Shown here: positions 43,305 through 52,080 of the stretch, in pieces | Layout: the number at the start of each line of letters is the position of its first letter | How positions within the stretch are numbered: the first letter of the stretch is position 1 | Assembly: GCF_002192695.1 (NCBI RefSeq) | Contig: NZ_MTLG01000110.1 | Span: 289,808-353,807 of the forward strand | Direction of reading: 5' to 3' | Length of the DNA: 64,000 nucleotides | Origin: Achromobacter xylosoxidans | GTDB lineage: Bacteria; Pseudomonadota; Gammaproteobacteria; Burkholderiales; Burkholderiaceae_B | Made by a program: the position numbers and the translations under genes | The notes under the pieces: generated by a model | The model's input: only the letters and a program-made list of their open reading frames with translations | Told to the model about the DNA's origin: nothing | Databases searched by the model: none

Positions 43305-44111
43305 TCACCGGGCCGGTTCCAAACCGTTCCTGGACAGCACCTGATGCACCTCGGGCGAGCGGGCAAGAAACCATATCAAGGCACGCGCGCCTTCTGGATT
43401 CTTTGCGGACGTGGCGACCCCGGCCGAGAACACGGTGTACTGCTGCAGCGATTCAGGCAGCTTGCCGACAAAGACGATGCCCGGCACCGCCATCAGTTCG
43501 CTGACCTGCTGCATCCCTATCTCGGCCTCTCCGCGTGCCACGACGGCTCCCACTTTTTCCCCGGAGATCTTGCGGCTCTTGGGCAGCACCTGATCCTCGA
43601 TCCGCATTTTCTTGAGCATCTCCGTTTCGTAGTAGGTGCCGCTCAGGCTGGACGAATAGGCGATGGAACCGGCTTGCAGCAGCGCCGCAGCCGTTTGGGC
43701 TTCCGTGCCGATTTCCGGTACCGGACTGCCGCTGCGCACGGCCAGGCCCAGGGCGGATTTCATGAGATCGACCTGGCTGCCAGGGACGACCAGCCCCTTG
43801 GCGGCGAGCTGTGCCAGCGTGTCCTTGGACGTCAGCACCACATCCGCGGCGTCTCCGCGTTCCAGGCGCCGCGGCACGGAGGTGGGCACCGAATACAAGG
43901 CGGAGCCGAAGCTGGCGTTGATCTCCAGTCCCAACTCCTGCCGGTAGATCGGTTCAAGTTGGCTGTTGACCGCGGAAAAGGCGCCCGACGCCAGCATGTC
44001 GATGGAGCCGTTGCGCGTCCGTGTTGCCGGTTCCGGCGCCTGGGCGGCTGCGGCGGACAAGGCCAGGGGGCAGAAAATTGCCAGCCAGCATGCAAGTGCT
44101 TTTTTGCTCAT
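43305..44111 (-). CDS. ModA-like periplasmic substrate-binding protein
   Basis: Exported binding protein of 268 residues from the molybdate-type (SBP family 11) group. The signal peptide ends near ALSAAAAQA. Recognisable parts are IDMLASGAFSAVNSQLEPIY, RGDAADVVLTSKDTLAQLAAKG and the late QYTVFSAGVATSAKNPEGARALIWFLA. Relatives are often not molybdate binders when no modBC genes follow, and none do here. The ATG at 44111 is chosen over an upstream one because of its GAGGA site and signal peptide. It is the last gene of the dioxygenase cluster. Confidence 0.85.
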   Translation of the reverse strand: MSKKALACWLAIFCPLALSAAAAQAPEPATRTRNGSIDMLASGAFSAVNSQLEPIYRQELGLEINASFGSALYSVPTSVPRRLERGDAADVVLTSKDTLAQLAAKGLVVPGSQVDLMKSALGLAVRSGSPVPEIGTEAQTAAALLQAGSIAYSSSLSGTYYETEMLKKMRIEDQVLPKSRKISGEKVGAVVARGEAEIGMQQVSELMAVPGIVFVGKLPESLQQYTVFSAGVATSAKNPEGARALIWFLARSPEVHQVLSRNGLEPAR

Positions 44112-44142
44112 GTCGTTTCCTCTTGCTGTGCCGCTGTCTTGC

Positions 44143-45117
44143 CTACTGCAGGCTGATGTTTGTTTTGCTGATGAGCTCTTCATAGCCGCGCCGTTCTGTC
44201 TCCACCAACTTGGCGAGATCTTCCGGCGTGCCGGGAGCAGGGCGGTTGCCGGAGGCCTGCAGCTGCTGGCGCACGGCCTCGTCCTCCAGCGTGGCCGTGA
44301 ACGCCGCGTTCAACTTGCGCACCACGGGATCGGGTGTATTCGGCGGAGCGAAGATGCCGAACCAGTTGTTTGCGGAAAACGCCGGCCAGCCGCTATCCGC
44401 GACCGTGGGAACCTCGGGAAACGAGGCTTCCCGGCTAGAGCCGGTGACGGCCAGTATCCTGATCTTCCCGCTTTGGATCTGGGGCAGCACCACGGGCACT
44501 GAATCGAACAGCACATCGATGTTGCCGGCGATCAGGTCGGTCATCGCGGGCGCCGTTCCCTTGTAGGGAATGTGCCGCAATTGCGCGCCGGTGCCGACAA
44601 CGAAGGACATGGCCACCAGATGCGTATTGGAGCCTATGCCGGCGGACCCGACCGTCAGGCCGTGGGGCGTGGATTTCGAAAGCTCGACCAGGCGGGAGAC
44701 CGAATCCGCACCCAGGTTCTGGCGCACCATCAGCGCATAGCTGATGCGCGCCAGCGGGCTGATGGGGGTGAACTGGCGGGGGTCATAGGCCAGGTTGGGC
44801 TGCAGCAGAGGATTGATGATCATGCTGCCGGGGCTGCCCAGCATGATGGTGTAGCCGTCGGCATCGGCCCGCGCCAGGGTCCGGGCCGCCAGGCTTCCTC
44901 CCGCGCCCGCCTGATTCTCGACGATGATCTGTTGCCCGAGCTTGCCCGAAACCTGCTGCGCGACCGTCCGCGCCAGCGTGTCGCTCGCGCCTCCGGGCGC
45001 GAAGCCCACTATCAGTTTGATCGGCTTGTCCGGATAGCCGGCCGCCCGCGCCGTTCCAGCGGCCGCCAAAACCCCGAGTACCAGCGAGGCCGCAATCCTT
45101 ATCCCTGTCTTCCTCAT
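44143..45117 (-). CDS. Bug/TctC-family solute-binding protein, 1
   Basis: Periplasmic binding protein of the tripartite tricarboxylate family, 324 residues. The signal peptide ends near GTARAAG; then YPDKPIKLIVGFAPGGASDTLAR, the usual family opening, and ENQAGAGGSLAARTLARADADGYT follow. The family binds carboxylates and aromatic acids. No TctA/TctB membrane genes are nearby. The ATG at 45117 begins the signal peptide. It sits downstream of a second Bug gene in the dioxygenase cluster. Confidence 0.92.
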   Translation of the reverse strand: MRKTGIRIAASLVLGVLAAAGTARAAGYPDKPIKLIVGFAPGGASDTLARTVAQQVSGKLGQQIIVENQAGAGGSLAARTLARADADGYTIMLGSPGSMIINPLLQPNLAYDPRQFTPISPLARISYALMVRQNLGADSVSRLVELSKSTPHGLTVGSAGIGSNTHLVAMSFVVGTGAQLRHIPYKGTAPAMTDLIAGNIDVLFDSVPVVLPQIQSGKIRILAVTGSSREASFPEVPTVADSGWPAFSANNWFGIFAPPNTPDPVVRKLNAAFTATLEDEAVRQQLQASGNRPAPGTPEDLAKLVETERRGYEELISKTNISLQ

Positions 45118-45146
45118 GATCCTGTTTCCTGTCGCGTTTCGGTGGC

Positions 45147-46109
45147 TCATTGCATGCGGATGCCGGCGGCGTCGATGACTTGAGTCCAGAGGCGGCGCTG
45201 ATCCGCGGCATGGCGCCTGAACTCGTCTCCCTTCATCGGTGTGGGAATCGCGCCCATGGCAAGGAGCTTGTCGCGCACCGCGGGAACCGCCAGTGCGCGC
45301 TCCAGCGCTTGTTCCAGGCGCCGCGCGGATTCGTCGGGCATGCCGGCCGGGGCCACCAGGCCTTGCCAGGAATCCGCCACGAAACCCGCCGCGCCGGCTT
45401 CCTGCAAGGTCGGAAGCTCGGGCAACTCCGGCAGGCGTTGAACGGTGGCAGCGCCCAGAGGTTTGACATTGCCGGCGCGTATCTGGGCCAGTCCTCCGGG
45501 GAGTCCGATCATCAGCAGGTCCACCTGGTTGCCGATGACATCCTGCATGGCGGGCGCGACCCCCCGGTACGGCACGTGCGTCAGGCGTGCGCCGGTTTTC
45601 TGTTGCAGCATTTCCATGGCGAGATGCTGGGGCGAGCCGGTGCCCGCGGAGGCATAGGTGTACTTGCCCGGATGTTTGATGGCGTCTTGTAGCAGCGCCT
45701 GGAAGGAATCGACGGGCAGTTTCGACCTGGCAACCAGGATCATCGGCATGCTGACCATGCCGCCCAGGTAGGTGAAGCTGCGCTCGGGATCGTAGGGCAG
45801 CTTGGGATAGAGGCTGCTGTTGTATGCCAGCGTTCCGCCGTCCGCCGACATTACCGCCTGGCCATCGGGCGGCAGGGAGAGCAGCGCCTGCGTGCCGATG
45901 ATGGTGCCCGCGCCGGCCTTGTTCTCCACGATGATGTTCTGTCCAAGCTGCTTGCGCATTTCGTCCGCGACGGTACGCGCGATGGTGTCGGTGCCGCCTG
46001 CGGCGGGGTAGGGCACGATCCAGCGGATCGGCGCCTGTTGGGCGCCGGCGGTCGCGGCGGCGGCGGCCAACGCAGCACTACCGAGCAGCCGGTATAGGGT
46101 TTGCGGCAT
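45147..46109 (-). CDS. Bug/TctC-family solute-binding protein, 2
   Basis: Second Bug protein of this cluster, 320 residues. The signal peptide ends near AATAGAQQ, followed by IRWIVPYPAAGGTDTIARTVADEM and ENKAGAGTIIGTQAL. It differs clearly from its neighbour, so it is not a recent duplicate. The ATG at 46109 has GGGAGA upstream. The ligand may be the aromatic or dicarboxylic compound handled by the dioxygenase encoded 69 bases upstream (inference). Confidence 0.92.
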   Translation of the reverse strand: MPQTLYRLLGSAALAAAAATAGAQQAPIRWIVPYPAAGGTDTIARTVADEMRKQLGQNIIVENKAGAGTIIGTQALLSLPPDGQAVMSADGGTLAYNSSLYPKLPYDPERSFTYLGGMVSMPMILVARSKLPVDSFQALLQDAIKHPGKYTYASAGTGSPQHLAMEMLQQKTGARLTHVPYRGVAPAMQDVIGNQVDLLMIGLPGGLAQIRAGNVKPLGAATVQRLPELPELPTLQEAGAAGFVADSWQGLVAPAGMPDESARRLEQALERALAVPAVRDKLLAMGAIPTPMKGDEFRRHAADQRRLWTQVIDAAGIRMQ

Positions 46110-46178
46110 GGTTGTCTCCCTTCTCGTTATTGTGGGTCTCGCGCGGCGCAACCGGCAGGCGCAGTCCGCGCGCAGGCT

Positions 46179-47150
46179 TCATGGGCCGGCACCACCCGCG
46201 CAGAGCATGCCGTAGCCGATGCCGTATTCCAGTGTCGGCGCGTAGAGGCCTGCGTGGGGCATGCGCCCATCGGCGGCCTTGTAGGCTTCTCCGGCCGCGA
46301 CCCAGGCCAGTAATTCCATGGCGCCTATGCCGGCGGTTTCGATCACGTTCCCAGCCTCCCAGGACCGGGTTCGTTCAAAGTCCAGATTCATCGCCATGTC
46401 CAGGAACGCGGCGTCGAATTCCGGATTCAGCTTGATGTCCGCGCGCGTGCGCCGGCCGTCCACCAGCATGGCGGCGCCTTCTTCGTGCATATCGCGCAGG
46501 CGGGAGAACCACTCTTCCCTGCTCATGCTGCCGCCGAGTTCCGCATGCATCTGCCACGCCCGCACTTCGGGGGTGGCGGTGCCGCTCAAGGGGTAGTAGC
46601 GGGTCGGGTGGTGCGAAAGGCCGCCCGAACCCAGATAGAGCGTCTTGAGGCCGCGCTGCGCCATGGCCAGGCCGATGGCCGTGCCCAGTTCGCGGATCCT
46701 GGCGAAGGTGGGCAGGGGCGGCGCGATGGCGTTCAGGAAAACCGGGATGACCGGACGCGCGTCCAGGCCGCCGAGCAGACGGTGGATGGGCTGCGAGAAC
46801 GCGTGGTCCACCGTCATGCCGTGCGAGGCAGCCGGGTCGAAGCCGGCCCGCTGCAGCGATTCGATCAGCCGCAGCGCTTCCTGGACGGGTACGTCCAGCT
46901 TGCCGCCGAAGCCGCCCACGTCATGCTCGGCGCGGGCCTGCAGCCCGATGCAATAGGACGGCATCATGTCCAGGTGGAAGCCCGAGTAATGGTCCGAGCC
47001 GAAAACCACCACCACGTCGGGATCGTAGCGCTCGATCTCGGCCACGCACTGCTGGTAGAGCCGGGATATCTCGGGCTCTTCCCGTGGCGCCTTCGCGCGG
47101 ATCATGATGATGGGCGAGTGCGATACGCATACAAGCATGCTTTGTGTCAT
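46179..47150 (-). CDS. Class III extradiol ring-cleavage dioxygenase (MhpB-like)
   Basis: Fe(II)-dependent dioxygenase of the LigB/MhpB type, 323 residues against 314 for E. coli MhpB. Shared features are the early CVSHSP, GSDHYSGFHLDMMPSYCIG, TVDHAFSQP and YLGSGGLSHHP; the conserved His residues (SHSP, DHY, DHAF, SHHP) include likely iron ligands and catalytic acid/base. MhpB cleaves 2,3-dihydroxyphenylpropionate at the meta position; a related catechol is probable here. It is encoded 43 bases after a FAH-family hydrolase gene, a common pairing in aromatic breakdown. Confidence 0.87.
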   Translation of the reverse strand: MTQSMLVCVSHSPIIMIRAKAPREEPEISRLYQQCVAEIERYDPDVVVVFGSDHYSGFHLDMMPSYCIGLQARAEHDVGGFGGKLDVPVQEALRLIESLQRAGFDPAASHGMTVDHAFSQPIHRLLGGLDARPVIPVFLNAIAPPLPTFARIRELGTAIGLAMAQRGLKTLYLGSGGLSHHPTRYYPLSGTATPEVRAWQMHAELGGSMSREEWFSRLRDMHEEGAAMLVDGRRTRADIKLNPEFDAAFLDMAMNLDFERTRSWEAGNVIETAGIGAMELLAWVAAGEAYKAADGRMPHAGLYAPTLEYGIGYGMLCAGGAGP

Positions 47151-47193
47151 GGAGGGCTGCTCCTGGAAGGCTGGGCGGAGATGGAAGGCATGG

Positions 47194-48177
47194 CTACGGC
47201 ATCCTTGCCACGTGATTGCTCAGCGTGCCCAGCCCGGATATGGCCACCGACACGACGCCGCCCAGTTCCGCCAGGTTGACGTTCTGCACCGCCATGCCAC
47301 CGCCGGAGCGGCGCAGCGCCGTGCCCAGCGAGATGATGTCGCCGGGCATGAGCGTCATGTACGAGGACAGGAATTCGATGACCTCGGGCAGCTTGAAGAA
47401 AAGATTGGCGGTGTTGTCCTGGGTGATCAGCCGGCCGTCGTGGCTGCAGGATACGTCCAGCGCATGAGGGTCCTCGATGTCGTCGGCGGTGACCAGCCAG
47501 GGGCCGACCGCCGAGAACGTGTCGCTGCATTTGTAGCGGCCGGGATAGCTGACGTGCGTGTCGACGTATTCGATCTGCTCGGGATCTCCGGCGCTCGGAT
47601 GGATGGCGCGGTAGTGGAACGAGTCCTCGGCGCGCATGGTCGGCGAGGTGAAGTCGTTATGTATCGTGTAGCCGAAGACATGGTTCATGGCCTCGGCGGC
47701 GGAGACATCCTTGGCGCGGACGCCGATCACAACGGCCAGTTCCGGTTCCGGGTGCACGCGTCCGTAGACAGGGCGGATCTGCAGCGCCGTGTGGTTGCCG
47801 GTCATTGCGGTCCAGGGCTTCACGAACACCGCCGGATGCTTGGGGCCGGACAGGATGCGTTCGCTGTTGGCGCTGTTGTTCAGGGCCAGGCAGCAGAGCT
47901 TGGACGGCCGGCGCACGGGCGGGTGCCAGGTGATATCGCCGGGCGAGAACTTGAGGGTGGCGCGCTGTCCAGACCCGTAGAGCCGGTGCAGGTCGCGCAA
48001 GGCGGGCCACCAGGACCCGTGTTCGGTTTCGAGCAGCGCCAGCAGATCGGCCCGGATATCGGCCAGTTGCGGCATGCCGTGGCTGGTCGCCGCCGCGGCG
48101 ATGTCGACTACGTTGCCGTCCGCGTCCTCGAATCCGATCCTGTCGCGCCCTGCTGCCCAAAAGCTGGCGAGCTTCAT
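47194..48177 (-). CDS. Fumarylacetoacetate hydrolase (FAH) family protein
   Basis: Metal-dependent FAH-fold enzyme, 327 residues. Conserved parts are the middle KPWTAMTGNHTALQI, HPEPELAVVIG (metal-binding Glu residues), GYTIHNDFTSP and the late LMPGDIISLGT. Family members cleave C-C bonds of, isomerise, or decarboxylate ring-cleavage products. Its place next to an extradiol dioxygenase suggests it acts on the ring-cleavage product. It is preceded by a 101-base gap with a long palindrome, then the IclR regulator gene. Confidence 0.88.
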   Translation of the reverse strand: MKLASFWAAGRDRIGFEDADGNVVDIAAAATSHGMPQLADIRADLLALLETEHGSWWPALRDLHRLYGSGQRATLKFSPGDITWHPPVRRPSKLCCLALNNSANSERILSGPKHPAVFVKPWTAMTGNHTALQIRPVYGRVHPEPELAVVIGVRAKDVSAAEAMNHVFGYTIHNDFTSPTMRAEDSFHYRAIHPSAGDPEQIEYVDTHVSYPGRYKCSDTFSAVGPWLVTADDIEDPHALDVSCSHDGRLITQDNTANLFFKLPEVIEFLSSYMTLMPGDIISLGTALRRSGGGMAVQNVNLAELGGVVSVAISGLGTLSNHVARMP

Positions 48178-48245
48178 CCTGTTGCTCCTGGAAATGATGA
48201 AGCCTCAAGATAAACAAGCCGCACCGCCATGCGTAGCGCGGCGCA

Positions 48246-48272
48246 GGCGCTTTCCGCCTGGCGGAAAGCGCC
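48246..48272. promoter_or_regulatory. Perfect 13-base inverted repeat between IclR and FAH genes
   Basis: Two 13-base arms (GGCGCTTTCCGCC and its complement) are separated by a single T. The site lies 7 bases after the IclR stop and about 70-95 bases before the FAH start. There is no T-run, so it could be the regulator's operator as easily as a terminator. Confidence 0.55.
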
Positions 48273-48278
48273 GGGGCC

Positions 48279-49022
48279 TCAACCCAGCTGGATGGCCTCC
48301 GCCAGGTCATTGCAGACTTCCCGCAGCGGCAGCAACTGGCTCTGGATGAAGGCCGACGTCATGATGGAGCCGAAGGAGGTCAGCGAAATGCAGGCCGCGA
48401 GCTCATCGGCGAGCATCAGCGGCACGGCCAACGTGGCGGTTTCGCGCGGCCCCGCCGCAAGCCTCAGTCCGTATCCCTGGCGTCGAGTCCGGTCGAGCGC
48501 GTCAGCCAGGAGCAGTCCGGATTCGTTGCTGCCCCCATCCTTGAGCAGCACTTGCAAGGCGGCTGAGCGCTCGGCTTCGGAGCAGAAGGACAGGTAGGCC
48601 AGGCCAGCCGCGGTCCTGTCCAGGGGCAGCCGATGGCCATAGGTGCTGGGCTGGGACGCCAGCGGGCTGTAGGGCATGGTGCTGAAGCGCACGACCATGG
48701 CATCCACGTCCAGCGTCGAAATCGCCAGCGGCCATTTCAAGACCTTGGTGGCCCGGATCAGCATGGGCATGGCCATGTCGACCACGCGCTGCCGGTCGCC
48801 GCAGCCAGCGCTCAACTCCATGACCTTGGCCGTCAGACAATAGATGCCGGCAACGCCTGTTCCGCGCACGTAGCCTTCCTGGCGCAGCGTCTCCAGCATC
48901 CGATGCAAGGTTGCCTTGGGCTGGCCGGTGGCCGCGTGTAGGTCCTGCAACGAGGCTTCCGGCTTTTGGTTCAGGGTCCGAAGCAACTGCAGTACCCGGG
49001 ATACGCTGCGTATGTTCTCCAT
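48279..49022 (-). CDS. IclR family transcriptional regulator
   Basis: DNA-binding regulator, 247 residues. The N-terminal winged helix-turn-helix is in SVSRVLQLLRTLNQKPEASLQDLHAATGQPKATLHRMLETLRQEGY (about 5-52). The C-terminal effector domain includes GHRLPLDRTAAGLAYLSF and ATLAVPLMLADELAACISLTSF. IclR proteins often control aromatic catabolism, which fits the FAH and dioxygenase genes directly downstream on the same strand. The effector is unknown. Confidence 0.9.
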   Translation of the reverse strand: MENIRSVSRVLQLLRTLNQKPEASLQDLHAATGQPKATLHRMLETLRQEGYVRGTGVAGIYCLTAKVMELSAGCGDRQRVVDMAMPMLIRATKVLKWPLAISTLDVDAMVVRFSTMPYSPLASQPSTYGHRLPLDRTAAGLAYLSFCSEAERSAALQVLLKDGGSNESGLLLADALDRTRRQGYGLRLAAGPRETATLAVPLMLADELAACISLTSFGSIMTSAFIQSQLLPLREVCNDLAEAIQLG

Positions 49023-49045
49023 GTGTCCGGCCTGATTCGCGCCGC

Positions 49046-51127
49046 TTACCGCAGCTGCGTCGGCGTCGCCGCCTGCGACGCCTGCGTCGGCATGCGGCCC
49101 ACGCTGAGCGTGCCGGGATCCTCTACAGACGGCCGCACGACCGCCGCCTTATTGGCGTCATTGGCACCCAGCTTGGGCAGGTCGATGGGGCGCGCGGCCA
49201 CGGTTTCGAAGGGGCCGCCGCCAGCGGACGGCACGCCCTCCAGGGTCAAGCCGCGGGTCCAGTTGCCGTCGTGGCGCGACAGCACCTCGTAACGCTGCGG
49301 GCCGCCGGTGGCGCGGGCGACGATGTAAAGCGTGCCGTTGACCAGGTTGAGCGCGGGCGGCGAGGCGGCCTGGGCGTCCAGCTTGGCCGGCCTGCCGTGT
49401 TCCACCAGCCAGAGCTGTCCGCCGGCGCGTTCCAGCAGCGCGACCATGACGTTGCCGCTGGCATCGGCGCTGATGGCCGGGCGGCCGATGTAGGGCACGC
49501 CCATGTCGGTTGGGGATCCCCAGTCCATGTCGAGATCGCTGGTGTCGCCGGTCTCCATCAGCCGGGTCAGATGGTTGCTGCCGCGCTGGCGGAAATAGAG
49601 TTCGACGCGGTTCTGGTGATTGCGGATCGCCGCCAGGCCGCCGGCGGCCTGAGGCGCGGGCACGCGGCGCCAGTCCTGCCATTCGGGGAGCTGGCCCTTG
49701 GCGGCCGGCAGTTGGCGGGTGTAATGGAGTTCGCCGCCCGCGGTGATGGCGAATATGACGTAGCGTCCGTCGCCGCCCAGCGCTGCGGCCGGGGAGCCGG
49801 TCACGCCTTCCAGCGGCGGCAGGTCCTGCCAGGTGCTCCAGCTGCCGTCGACGCCGGACGGCGTGATCCAAGGCAGCAGGCCGTCGTAGCCCAGCGCCAC
49901 CGCGGCGGCTTCGCCGCGTGGCGCGACTGCCGGGATCTGGGTCACGCGCAGGCCGCCCAGGGCTTGCCAGCCTTGCCAGGTGCCGTCATGGCGCTGCTTG
50001 TTCGCCCACAGGCCACCCAGCGGGTCGCGCGCCATCAGGCCGGCCGTGCCGTCGGCGTGGGTGAACGAGACCAGGGGGCCGCTGGTGCGTCCGCCCAGGC
50101 TTTGCCAACGCCGCTGGCTCGCATCCCAGCGGTTGACGGCGCCATTGGTTTCGCCGGCCGCGAACACCACCATGCCGCCGCGCCCGTCCGGGTACAGTTG
50201 CGGCGCGATGTCCTGGCGCGACACGTAGTAGGCGCGTTGCACCCAGGCCGCGGCGGGGCCGGCGGGTTCCTTGCAGCCGGTGGGGCCGGCGCAATAGTGG
50301 TAGTCGTTCCAGGCGTAGTGCTGGAAGATCAGTGACTTGCTGGCGATCTCGGCCTGGGTCAGATTGGTGGCGCGTTCCTGGCTGGGGTAGTCGACATAGC
50401 CCATCTCGGCATAGTTGCCTGGCGCGCGCAGCATGGCTTCGCGCGCCAGCCGCGCGCTGGCGATATGGTCGGGATGTCCGTGGCCGGCGCAGCGCCAGCA
50501 CAGCTGCGTGTAGGGCACTGTGATGGTGTCGTCGAGGTGGCGCACCGTGGTCGGCGCGTACTGGCGGATCAGGTCGGCCAGGGTGTCGATCAACTGTTCA
50601 CGCGTGTAGGACTCGGCATAGGGGCCCAGCGTGTCGACGTTCTGGCCGGGCACGGATTCGGTGCGGCTCAGCGGCGTCAGGCTGCCCCAGCCATTGCCCA
50701 GCCAGGGATCCTTCAGGCGCATGTGCCACAGCTGCACGCGCGGATTGCCTTTCAGGGTGAAGCGCGCGATGCGCCGGCCGCCCGCGGTGCCGGCGTCCTC
50801 TTTCCATTCGTCAGCTTGGCGCGCCATATAGGCGTAGGCGGAGCGCACGCCGCGCTCGCGTCCCAGCATGTAGCCTTCGCCTTCGCCGGCATCGCTGGCG
50901 GTCAGGTAGACCAGCCGCACGCAGCCGCCCGCCTGGATGTTGGAGGCGATGTCGGGGTTCATGAACAGCAGGTCGTCGTCCAGGTGGGCGACGAAGGCCA
51001 TATCCTTGATGCCGTGGCATTGCGCCAGCGTCGGCGGAGCGGCGTACGCTTGGGCGGAAAGCAGAGTGGCGACGGTACAGAGTAGCGCCCGGCCAACGGG
51101 GCGCAGCAAGGCCAACAAGACGGACAT
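49046..51127 (-). CDS. Secreted PIG-L family deacetylase with C-terminal beta-propeller
   Basis: Exported protein of 693 residues. The signal peptide ends near AQAYAAPP (about 30). The N-terminal LmbE/PIG-L deacetylase domain spans about 40-265, with AHLDDDLLFMNPD in place of the common AHPDDE metal motif and GHPDH for the later His. From about 290 to 680 there are repeated Trp-rich blades such as RWQSLGGRTSGPLVSFTHADG and SWSTWQDLPPL, resembling lectin-like or PLL-type propellers. PIG-L enzymes remove acetyl groups from GlcNAc-containing compounds. A secreted polysaccharide or glycan deacetylase is inferred. Confidence 0.83.
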   Translation of the reverse strand: MSVLLALLRPVGRALLCTVATLLSAQAYAAPPTLAQCHGIKDMAFVAHLDDDLLFMNPDIASNIQAGGCVRLVYLTASDAGEGEGYMLGRERGVRSAYAYMARQADEWKEDAGTAGGRRIARFTLKGNPRVQLWHMRLKDPWLGNGWGSLTPLSRTESVPGQNVDTLGPYAESYTREQLIDTLADLIRQYAPTTVRHLDDTITVPYTQLCWRCAGHGHPDHIASARLAREAMLRAPGNYAEMGYVDYPSQERATNLTQAEIASKSLIFQHYAWNDYHYCAGPTGCKEPAGPAAAWVQRAYYVSRQDIAPQLYPDGRGGMVVFAAGETNGAVNRWDASQRRWQSLGGRTSGPLVSFTHADGTAGLMARDPLGGLWANKQRHDGTWQGWQALGGLRVTQIPAVAPRGEAAAVALGYDGLLPWITPSGVDGSWSTWQDLPPLEGVTGSPAAALGGDGRYVIFAITAGGELHYTRQLPAAKGQLPEWQDWRRVPAPQAAGGLAAIRNHQNRVELYFRQRGSNHLTRLMETGDTSDLDMDWGSPTDMGVPYIGRPAISADASGNVMVALLERAGGQLWLVEHGRPAKLDAQAASPPALNLVNGTLYIVARATGGPQRYEVLSRHDGNWTRGLTLEGVPSAGGGPFETVAARPIDLPKLGANDANKAAVVRPSVEDPGTLSVGRMPTQASQAATPTQLR

Positions 51128-51266
51128 AACGAGGCGCAGCAGAAAAGGCGCGGCGCGTAAGGGGTATTGAGGTGGGACCAGTATAGCGGCGCTGGATTGC
51201 GATAATTGGGGGCGGTACAGGCCGCGCCGTGGACCCGTTCTGGCGCCGCGCTGCCGGCCCGGCGCG

Positions 51267-52007
51267 CTAGCGGTCCGGCTTGTTGGCTGCGGCCTTGTCG
51301 GCCCGGTACGGGCTGAGATCCAGCCCCGCCTGCTGGAAGCGCCGCACGACCATGGGCAGTTGCTTGCTCTGGGCCGCGCCGTCGACCGCCTGGATGGCCT
51401 GGCGGCAGGCGTCGATGTCCTTCGGGCAACCGTGTCCGGGCGCCAGCAGGCTGGCGTACACCGATATGTTGACGGCCAGCTGGGACACCTGGACGGCGGT
51501 CGGCTTGCCCAGGTAGAAGTCGTCGAGGTCGCGCTTCAAGCGGGCCGCTTCCTCCTTGCCGGCCAGGGCGCCGTCGCGGCAGTCCATGAAGGTGGGGGAG
51601 CCGTCGACCAGTTCCATGCGGCGGCATGCCAAGGCCAGGCGTTGGGCGGGCAGGAGGCCCGCGGGCAACAGGGCCCGGACCGTCGGGGCCCCGGCGGTAG
51701 CGAACGACACGGTCTGTCCGTCCATGCTCTTGCCTGCGTCGACCGCGCCCGCGATCAGCATGGTTAGCTCCAGCTTTGCCGGAAAGCGCGCGGTCGGTCC
51801 GTTGGCATAGGCCTGGGACACGGCTTCGGCGGTTGCGGCCGGCAGGCCGAGCCGCGCGCCGATGAGGCTGCCGCCGCCTTGCATGTAGGTCGCGAGTTCA
51901 TCGCGCAGCACGGCCTCCAGCACCGCCGCCTCGGTGGCGGAAAGACTGTAGGCGGCGCTGGCCAGCGTGGGGACCAGCAGGCCCAGCATTGCGCAGAGCT
52001 TTTTCAT
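51267..52007 (-). CDS. Exported protein of unknown function
   Basis: Not recognised. It has 246 residues from the ATG at 52007, with a signal peptide MKKLCAMLGLLVPTLASAAYS; an ATG two codons earlier (52013) is equally possible. The mature part is mostly helical by composition and has four Cys (in ALACRRME, FMDCRDG, GHGCPKD and DACRQAI), which could form two disulfides. The much longer open frame upstream runs through the LysR gene in another frame and is ignored. It is on the same strand as the PIG-L gene, 139 bases before it. Confidence 0.72.
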   Translation of the reverse strand: MKKLCAMLGLLVPTLASAAYSLSATEAAVLEAVLRDELATYMQGGGSLIGARLGLPAATAEAVSQAYANGPTARFPAKLELTMLIAGAVDAGKSMDGQTVSFATAGAPTVRALLPAGLLPAQRLALACRRMELVDGSPTFMDCRDGALAGKEEAARLKRDLDDFYLGKPTAVQVSQLAVNISVYASLLAPGHGCPKDIDACRQAIQAVDGAAQSKQLPMVVRRFQQAGLDLSPYRADKAAANKPDR

Positions 52008-52080
52008 CGGCATGTTTCGGCGGTGTGGTTGGGCGCGCCAGGGTAACCGGTTTCGGAATTCCGCTTGCGCGCGGGGCATG

